Positions 19,153-22,922 of a stretch of 22,922 nt of DNA are shown here, piece by piece. Origin of the DNA: a virus; the IMG/VR virus record IMGVR_UViG_3300014820_000015, positions 1 to 22,922 of that record; one strand, given 5' to 3'. Every line of letters begins with the position of its first letter. Position 1 is the first letter of the stretch. The notes under the pieces were generated by a model, which saw nothing but the letters and a program-made list of their open reading frames with translations, was not told where the DNA came from and did no database searches. The position numbers and the translations under genes were made by a program.

Positions 19153-19785
19153 TCAGGCAATTTTGTGATGACGCTTTAACACTTCCGCCGCGCGCTGAAA
19201 CTCCACCCACTGCTCCGGCCGATCGCCAGCGTCGGGATGCAGCCGCTGGCAACCCGCCCGATACATCGTTTTGAAGGTGTCGACCGCGGTCACCATCGGC
19301 TCCCATCGCTCGGCCGTCCCCGCCCCAGTCGCCACGATCCGCGCCGCTGCCTCCACCGTCATGGCCGCCGGCATCTCAATCCCCGGCGGCAACGCTATAA
19401 AACCAGTGTATTGTTCCCCGCGTGAAGTGATCCCCGTCTCCTCCACCAGCCGCAGCCGCTGCAGTCCCAGGGAGATCGCCCGAATGTTTTCCTGCCAGCC
19501 GTGGTGGGCGTCACAGCGATAGACCATGGCGCCGTGCTTTCCAGTGAATGAGATCGCGACCCGCGGCGAGTTCGGCCGCTTGTCCGAGTAGGGCAGCCCG
19601 TCCCGCCGGATCGATACCTCCGGCATGTCCAACTGGATCACCACGTCCCCCTTCACCCGCAGGTGCTCCAGCTCCTTCTCCAGGAGATCCAGGGAACGGG
19701 CGTAGCCGACGGCATACCCACCCTTGGTGCGCTGCGGCGTCTTCGGCCGCGGCCAGTCGATCAACGGACGGGTGATGAACTGCAT
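19153..19785 (-). CDS. J-domain (DnaJ-like) phage protein
   Basis: 210 residues from the ATG at 19785, with GAGGAG seven bases upstream. The N-terminal two thirds open MQFITRPLIDWPRPKTPQRT and form a mixed domain with VVIQLDMPEVSIRRDGLPYS, then KHGAMVYRCDAHHGWQENIR, and EQYTGFIALPPG. The C-terminal 45 residues are a J-domain: FKTMYRAGCQRLHPDAGDRP followed by EQWVEFQRAAEVLKRHH, with the diagnostic His-Pro-Asp at 183-185. J-domains stimulate Hsp70 ATPase, so the phage may recruit host DnaK for replication or assembly. The N-terminal part resembles a module I recall from planctomycete or soil phage ORFs, without known function. Confidence 0.7.
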   Translation of the reverse strand: MQFITRPLIDWPRPKTPQRTKGGYAVGYARSLDLLEKELEHLRVKGDVVIQLDMPEVSIRRDGLPYSDKRPNSPRVAISFTGKHGAMVYRCDAHHGWQENIRAISLGLQRLRLVEETGITSRGEQYTGFIALPPGIEMPAAMTVEAAARIVATGAGTAERWEPMVTAVDTFKTMYRAGCQRLHPDAGDRPEQWVEFQRAAEVLKRHHKIA

Positions 19786-20096
19786 TTGAGCTTCTCCTCT
19801 ACAGTTTCCACAACTTCCCACCACTCTGTCCCGCCGAACAACTCCGCCCGCCGATCGCCTCCCGGCAGATGCACAAACCGCACGACGTCCCCGCCATCAC
19901 ATTTGAAGTAGCTGAACTTCACGCCGTCGAGCCCCGCCTTCACACCCAGGGGATACAGCAGACGGTTGCCGAATTCGTCGGTAGCATTACGCGGATCGCG
20001 CTCGTAGTTCTCCACGGCGCGCATCGATCCATCAGGTGCGTAGATGTAAAACTCCACCTTCCCGACAAGGCCATAGACTGGGATCGTCTGGTTCAC
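19761..20096 (-). CDS. Hypothetical protein (111 aa)
   Basis: GTG at 20096 overlaps the upstream stop as GTGA, and the 3' end overlaps the J-domain gene by 25 bases. The protein begins MNQTIPVYGLVGKVEFYIYA, has a VKFSYFKCDGGDVVRFVHLP core and an acidic helix near the end (WWEVVETVEEKLK). It is beta-rich and soluble. I do not recognise it. Coupled translation with its neighbours supports it as real. Confidence 0.6.
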   Translation of the reverse strand: MNQTIPVYGLVGKVEFYIYAPDGSMRAVENYERDPRNATDEFGNRLLYPLGVKAGLDGVKFSYFKCDGGDVVRFVHLPGGDRRAELFGGTEWWEVVETVEEKLKCSSSPVR

Positions 20097-20548
20097 AACT
20101 CATTCCCCCCGACCACGGTCAGCGACTTCACCGACAACTCCACCTGCACCCCCGCCGTCTTGAACGCCAGATGCAGATCCTGCACGTCGACTCCGCGAAG
20201 CCCCGCGGCCAGCGCCGTCAGCAGGTTCGCCGGCATCGCCGCCATATCCGCCGCCACCAAGGCCGCGGAGGCCCGCACCACCTTCGCCGGCGCCTCTGGC
20301 ATCACGCCGGGGGCAGCTGACGCCGGGGGCAGCTGGCGACGGATATAGGGCCGAGTCTTCTTGGCAGGCGTCACCGGCTCGCCATCCGCCCACGCCCACG
20401 TCTTACCCCCGCACTTGCGGCCCTTGGCAATGGCGGTGCTGAACCCGCCATGGTGCCTTCCCACCGACGCCCCCGCCTCTTGAACGCTGGCAAATACCTC
20501 GCCAGTTTCCACGCACTTCACGCGTCGTGGGATCTTTCCTTTCGGCAT
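20093..20548 (-). CDS. NUMOD1/IENR1-like DNA-binding protein
   Basis: 151 residues. I use the ATG at 20548 because AAAGGA lies six bases upstream. The first 55 residues, RRVKCVETGEVFASVQEAGA, then SVGRHHGGFSTAIAKGRKCG and GKTWAWAD, match the NUMOD1/IENR1 pattern of a strand (V.C.ETGEVF.S), a helix-turn-helix (EAG.S.G....FS.AI..G) and a closing G-x-x-W strand. This module binds DNA and is usually a part of homing endonucleases; here no nuclease domain follows. The rest is Ala/Pro-rich, then a helix-strand end (VDVQDLHLAFKTAGVQVELS). The same frame is open upstream to 21211, see the next entries. Confidence 0.6.
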   Translation of the reverse strand: MPKGKIPRRVKCVETGEVFASVQEAGASVGRHHGGFSTAIAKGRKCGGKTWAWADGEPVTPAKKTRPYIRRQLPPASAAPGVMPEAPAKVVRASAALVAADMAAMPANLLTALAAGLRGVDVQDLHLAFKTAGVQVELSVKSLTVVGGNEL

Positions 20549-21211
20549 GACGATTCCTTTCGTGGGTTGTTTTGGTTCTGCAACCGGCGGGGAACTCATC
20601 CCCACATCAACCGGCAAATCTCCTGCTGCTGGCGCCGCAACTCCGAAAACTGCGGATGCGCCATCACCCCCATCACCTCCGCCAGCGTCACCTCCGCCAG
20701 CGTCCAGTCTTCCCGCACCGTCATCAGGTGCCCGCACGCCGAGCACAGCACCATCGCCCCCACCCTCGGCGGCAATAGACGTCCCGACGTCTGCTTCACC
20801 CGCCGCAGCGTTATCCGGCACCCCGTGCAGTTCATCGCCGACAGGTACTTCACGATCGTTTGCACGGGCCTTCTCCTTTGCTTTCCTCCCAGGCTTCTTT
20901 CGCTCCGCCGGCAGCACTCCCGCCGCCAGCGCCGCCTGGATCTCCGCGGTCCGCGCCGCCGCAATCTCCGGATCCATCAGGTTGTAGTGCCGCTGGTCGA
21001 CGGCCGGCGCCACCCGCACACCCGTCTCCCCCCTGGCCGCGGCCGCGGCTGCACACGCCTCGCACATGAACAGCCGCGTGTCCGCCTCGGTCGGGTCCGA
21101 GCTCTGGGCCCACTCGTAACATCCATGCACGTTGCACATCTCCAAGCTGCTGCTCCGCTGCCCATTGTGGGCGGCCTGTTCGGGGATTCGATCGCGGATG
21201 ATCTTGGCCAT
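20093..21211 (-). CDS. Long open frame; its 5' part encodes a Cys-containing basic protein
   Basis: The ATG at 21211 has GGAGGG five to six bases upstream. The first 120 residues look like a protein: MAKIIRDRIPEQAAHNGQRS, a C-x4-C ... C-x2-C set at 26, 31, 50 and 53 that may bind zinc, then PEIAAARTAEIQAALAAGVL and an AT-hook-like basic end (ERKKPGRKAKEKARAN). The following 100 residues are Gly/Asp/Ala-rich with poor GC3, and the strongly coding frame there is the zinc-ribbon gene in another phase. The last 151 codons are the NUMOD1-like gene with its own start. So this 372-codon frame is probably a chance or indel-made join of separate genes. With one extra base near 20868 the 5' gene would end at TGA 20850. 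Confidence 0.4.
   Translation of the reverse strand: MAKIIRDRIPEQAAHNGQRSSSLEMCNVHGCYEWAQSSDPTEADTRLFMCEACAAAAAARGETGVRVAPAVDQRHYNLMDPEIAAARTAEIQAALAAGVLPAERKKPGRKAKEKARANDREVPVGDELHGVPDNAAAGEADVGTSIAAEGGGDGAVLGVRAPDDGAGRLDAGGGDAGGGDGGDGASAVFGVAAPAAGDLPVDVGMSSPPVAEPKQPTKGIVMPKGKIPRRVKCVETGEVFASVQEAGASVGRHHGGFSTAIAKGRKCGGKTWAWADGEPVTPAKKTRPYIRRQLPPASAAPGVMPEAPAKVVRASAALVAADMAAMPANLLTALAAGLRGVDVQDLHLAFKTAGVQVELSVKSLTVVGGNEL
20596..20865 (-). CDS. Zinc-ribbon small protein, nested in the long open frame
   Basis: 89 residues from a GTG at 20865, preceded by AAAGGAG seven bases upstream. The product opens MQTIVKYLSAMNCTGCRITL and has GAMVLCSACGHLMTVREDWT, so two C-x2-C pairs about 30 residues apart form a likely zinc ribbon, followed by a helical end (LAEVMGVMAHPQFSELRRQQ). 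GC3 is much higher in this frame than in the overlapping long frame, which marks it as the true coding phase here. Zinc-ribbon proteins of this size in phages are often transcription or replication accessories. No specific role can be given. Confidence 0.65.
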   Translation of the reverse strand: MQTIVKYLSAMNCTGCRITLRRVKQTSGRLLPPRVGAMVLCSACGHLMTVREDWTLAEVTLAEVMGVMAHPQFSELRRQQQEICRLMWG

Positions 21212-21235
21212 TAGGCCCTCCGTGGCGGGTGATGG

Positions 21236-22922
21236 TTATCGACGGCTGACGATGGGGTTGGCGTTGCTGGTGTCGAAACGGGACCGCGGCGGATCCTCGG
21301 CAAAGTCCGTGGGTGCGATCGCAGCACCAGGCGGGCGGCCATACCAGTCAGCCTTCTCGACAAACGCGACCGCCTCTTTTTCCGTGGCATCGGCGATCTC
21401 AGCCTCGAAGTGATCCCCGATCTCTCCCCCGACGAATCGCAACTCCAGTGTGTGGGCGTTGACGCGCCGCTGCACCTCGGCGACCTCCCCCGCCACCTTC
21501 ACAAAACTCCCGGTGGGGAATTTCAGCGTGGCAGGAAATGCACCCTTCTTGCCCTTGGCCGCGGCCTGCGGCTGCGGAATCTTCAACAGCTCTCGCACCT
21601 TCGCCACCAGGGCCTTCCCCTCCAGCATCGGATTCTGAGCCGTTGTCTTCCCCTTCTCGTTAAACAAAAACCCGATCTTCTTCCCGCCCTTCGTTTCGTA
21701 GCCGTAGTCGCCACCCGAAAATCCGGGGTTCCCCTTCCACTCCTCGCCGATCGCCGCCGCCAGATCGGCGTCGTCCATGCCCCGATCCCCGCGATCGGTC
21801 CACCGGCCTAGGCTGCCGGCGGTAGCATGCAGTGCCTGATCCAGGGCTTGATCCATCAAATCCACAGACACCAGCTTGACCGGTGGTGGCGCCGCCTCCG
21901 CCTTCTTCGCCGGCCGCAGATCCTTGGGCAGGAAATCCTCGAACATCGGCGCCGCCTCGATCTTCACCCCAAACGCCTTGGCCAGCCGCTCAATCACATC
22001 CGCCGGCGCCGACGCCGTCGGGAAGCCTTCCAGGTACGTGTAGCTGTGACACTTCTCCGCGGCGAGTTCCATCAGCGCCTCGAAGGACCGCACCGCCACC
22101 AGGTCGATCAGGTGAGACAGCACCGGCCCGATAGGCTTGGCCGCTGGCGGCTTCACGTCGTTCTTGTACGTGCCGTTCTGGCCCACTTCGTAACTGTCCG
22201 TCGGATATCTGTAATCCAGATCGCTGATCGCCTGAGTGTTTCCCAGAATGACCCAGGCCACGTACGTCCACGGATCCTTCTTCGCCTTCGCCTCGATCGC
22301 TTTGTCCAGCGCGCCGGTCCATTTCTGATACGCATGCCCCCACTCCACCATCGCCTTCTTCACCGCCGCCGGCGTGCTTAGCCCCAGCTCCTTCTTCACC
22401 ACCCGCTGCACGCTCTCGGGCTTGATCCACTCCGGAGACTGCTCCCGCGCCACCGCCGCCCCACCGGCATCCTCCGCGGAAATCTCCTTTTTCTTCACCT
22501 GCTCCCGCACCTTCTCCACCGCCTTCTCCTGAACCTTCAGCACACTCTTAGCCTTGGTCTCAAAACATCCCTGGTTCAGGCAGCACCCCTTCTCCGCCTC
22601 CTCGTCCGACGTCCCGAACAGCGTCCGGTCCGTCGCCGTGTTGTCCTTGCAGCCCACGCACGCCGGCTTCCCCGCAAACGCCACCTCCAGCTTCCACTGC
22701 ACCACCCGCAGCGACCGCTTCTTGTTCGCCACCATCCCCCGCACCTCCTCCACCGAGTACACCTTCACCCCGCGCCAAGCGTCGGTATTCCCCGGCGCCG
22801 CCAGCGCAATCTCCTCCCCGATATCCACCTGGTCCCCCACGTCGCCCACCATCGCCAGCTCCCGCGCCTGCCCCAGGTTGATCCGCCCCGCCGCCAGCAG
22901 ATCCCGCACCTTAACACACAGC
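21236..22922 (-). CDS. ParB-like protein with Cys cluster and long C-terminal part (5' end outside window)
   Basis: The frame is open to the window edge, so the N-terminus (ParB CTPase domain, if present) is missing; a GTG at 22909 is not the real start. The visible part begins with the second half of a ParB helix-turn-helix: RDLLAAGRINLGQARELAMV, matching the L-x-x-G-x-I-x-x-G-x-A-R-x-L motif. Downstream (GTG numbering) there is a cysteine set PACVGCKDNT and EKGCCLNQGCF (84, 87, 109, 110, 115), as in ParB-like phage proteins with a metal-binding insert. Then come charged helices and a C-terminal domain of unknown type containing WKGNPGFSGGDYGYETKGGK and a final beta segment. Roles could be plasmid-like partition of the prophage or DNA loading for replication. 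Confidence 0.75.
   Translation of the reverse strand, partial: LCVKVRDLLAAGRINLGQARELAMVGDVGDQVDIGEEIALAAPGNTDAWRGVKVYSVEEVRGMVANKKRSLRVVQWKLEVAFAGKPACVGCKDNTATDRTLFGTSDEEAEKGCCLNQGCFETKAKSVLKVQEKAVEKVREQVKKKEISAEDAGGAAVAREQSPEWIKPESVQRVVKKELGLSTPAAVKKAMVEWGHAYQKWTGALDKAIEAKAKKDPWTYVAWVILGNTQAISDLDYRYPTDSYEVGQNGTYKNDVKPPAAKPIGPVLSHLIDLVAVRSFEALMELAAEKCHSYTYLEGFPTASAPADVIERLAKAFGVKIEAAPMFEDFLPKDLRPAKKAEAAPPPVKLVSVDLMDQALDQALHATAGSLGRWTDRGDRGMDDADLAAAIGEEWKGNPGFSGGDYGYETKGGKKIGFLFNEKGKTTAQNPMLEGKALVAKVRELLKIPQPQAAAKGKKGAFPATLKFPTGSFVKVAGEVAEVQRRVNAHTLELRFVGGEIGDHFEAEIADATEKEAVAFVEKADWYGRPPGAAIAPTDFAEDPPRSRFDTSNANPIVSRR

Noticed and set aside
1-22922. CRISPR array or insertion sequence
   Set aside because: No regularly spaced repeats and no transposase-like gene or terminal inverted repeats were found on either strand.

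Overview
The window reads as part of a temperate tailed phage (Caudoviricetes) or prophage with an HK97-type head. Every gene I can support lies on the minus strand, so the map is read from right to left. Base composition is GC-rich with high GC3, and most starts carry a clear AGGAG-type ribosome binding site. The integrase matches the style I associate with Planctomycetota integrases: an N-L-R box in place of the usual H-x-x-R, and a C-terminal tail after the catalytic tyrosine. A planctomycete-like host is therefore my best guess, but it is inference.

Right part (about 22.9 to 17.3 kb), early or accessory genes: a large ParB-like protein cut by the window edge; a region with three small DNA- or metal-binding type proteins, one in another frame inside a longer open frame; a J-domain protein; several small conserved phage-type proteins; and two consecutive helix-turn-helix proteins, one probably an excisionase. 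They run without real gaps into the tyrosine integrase (17.3 to 15.75 kb). The 3' part of the integrase gene holds a tRNA T-arm-like segment on the opposite strand, flanked by two identical 20-bp repeats that lie in different reading frames. This looks like an attP embedded in the int gene.

Middle part (15.7 to 9.2 kb), lysis and host-contact genes: a small beta-type virion protein, a holin-like one-TM protein, a lipoprotein with a second C-terminal membrane segment (unimolecular-spanin architecture), a GxSxG serine hydrolase, small coiled-coil proteins, a calpain-like cysteine peptidase, a LamG-type protein and a long fibre-like protein.

Left part (9.2 to 0 kb), packaging and head: HNH endonuclease, small and large terminase, a small membrane protein, a portal with a long C-terminal extension, a degenerate prohead-protease-like protein, the prohead protease with an unusual Cys-rich tail, a PD-(D/E)xK-type nuclease, the major capsid protein behind its own promoter and leader, a strong stem-loop, and the start of the next head gene. 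Most of these genes overlap by ATGA or GTGA and are probably translationally coupled.

At least three genes need a one-base frame change to give a sensible protein (near 18.71, 13.50 and 10.47 kb). These may be sequence errors, decay of a prophage, or less likely programmed frameshifts. I see no repressor, no recognisable endolysin, no complete tRNA and no CRISPR array. No stretch longer than 300 bases lacks a gene.
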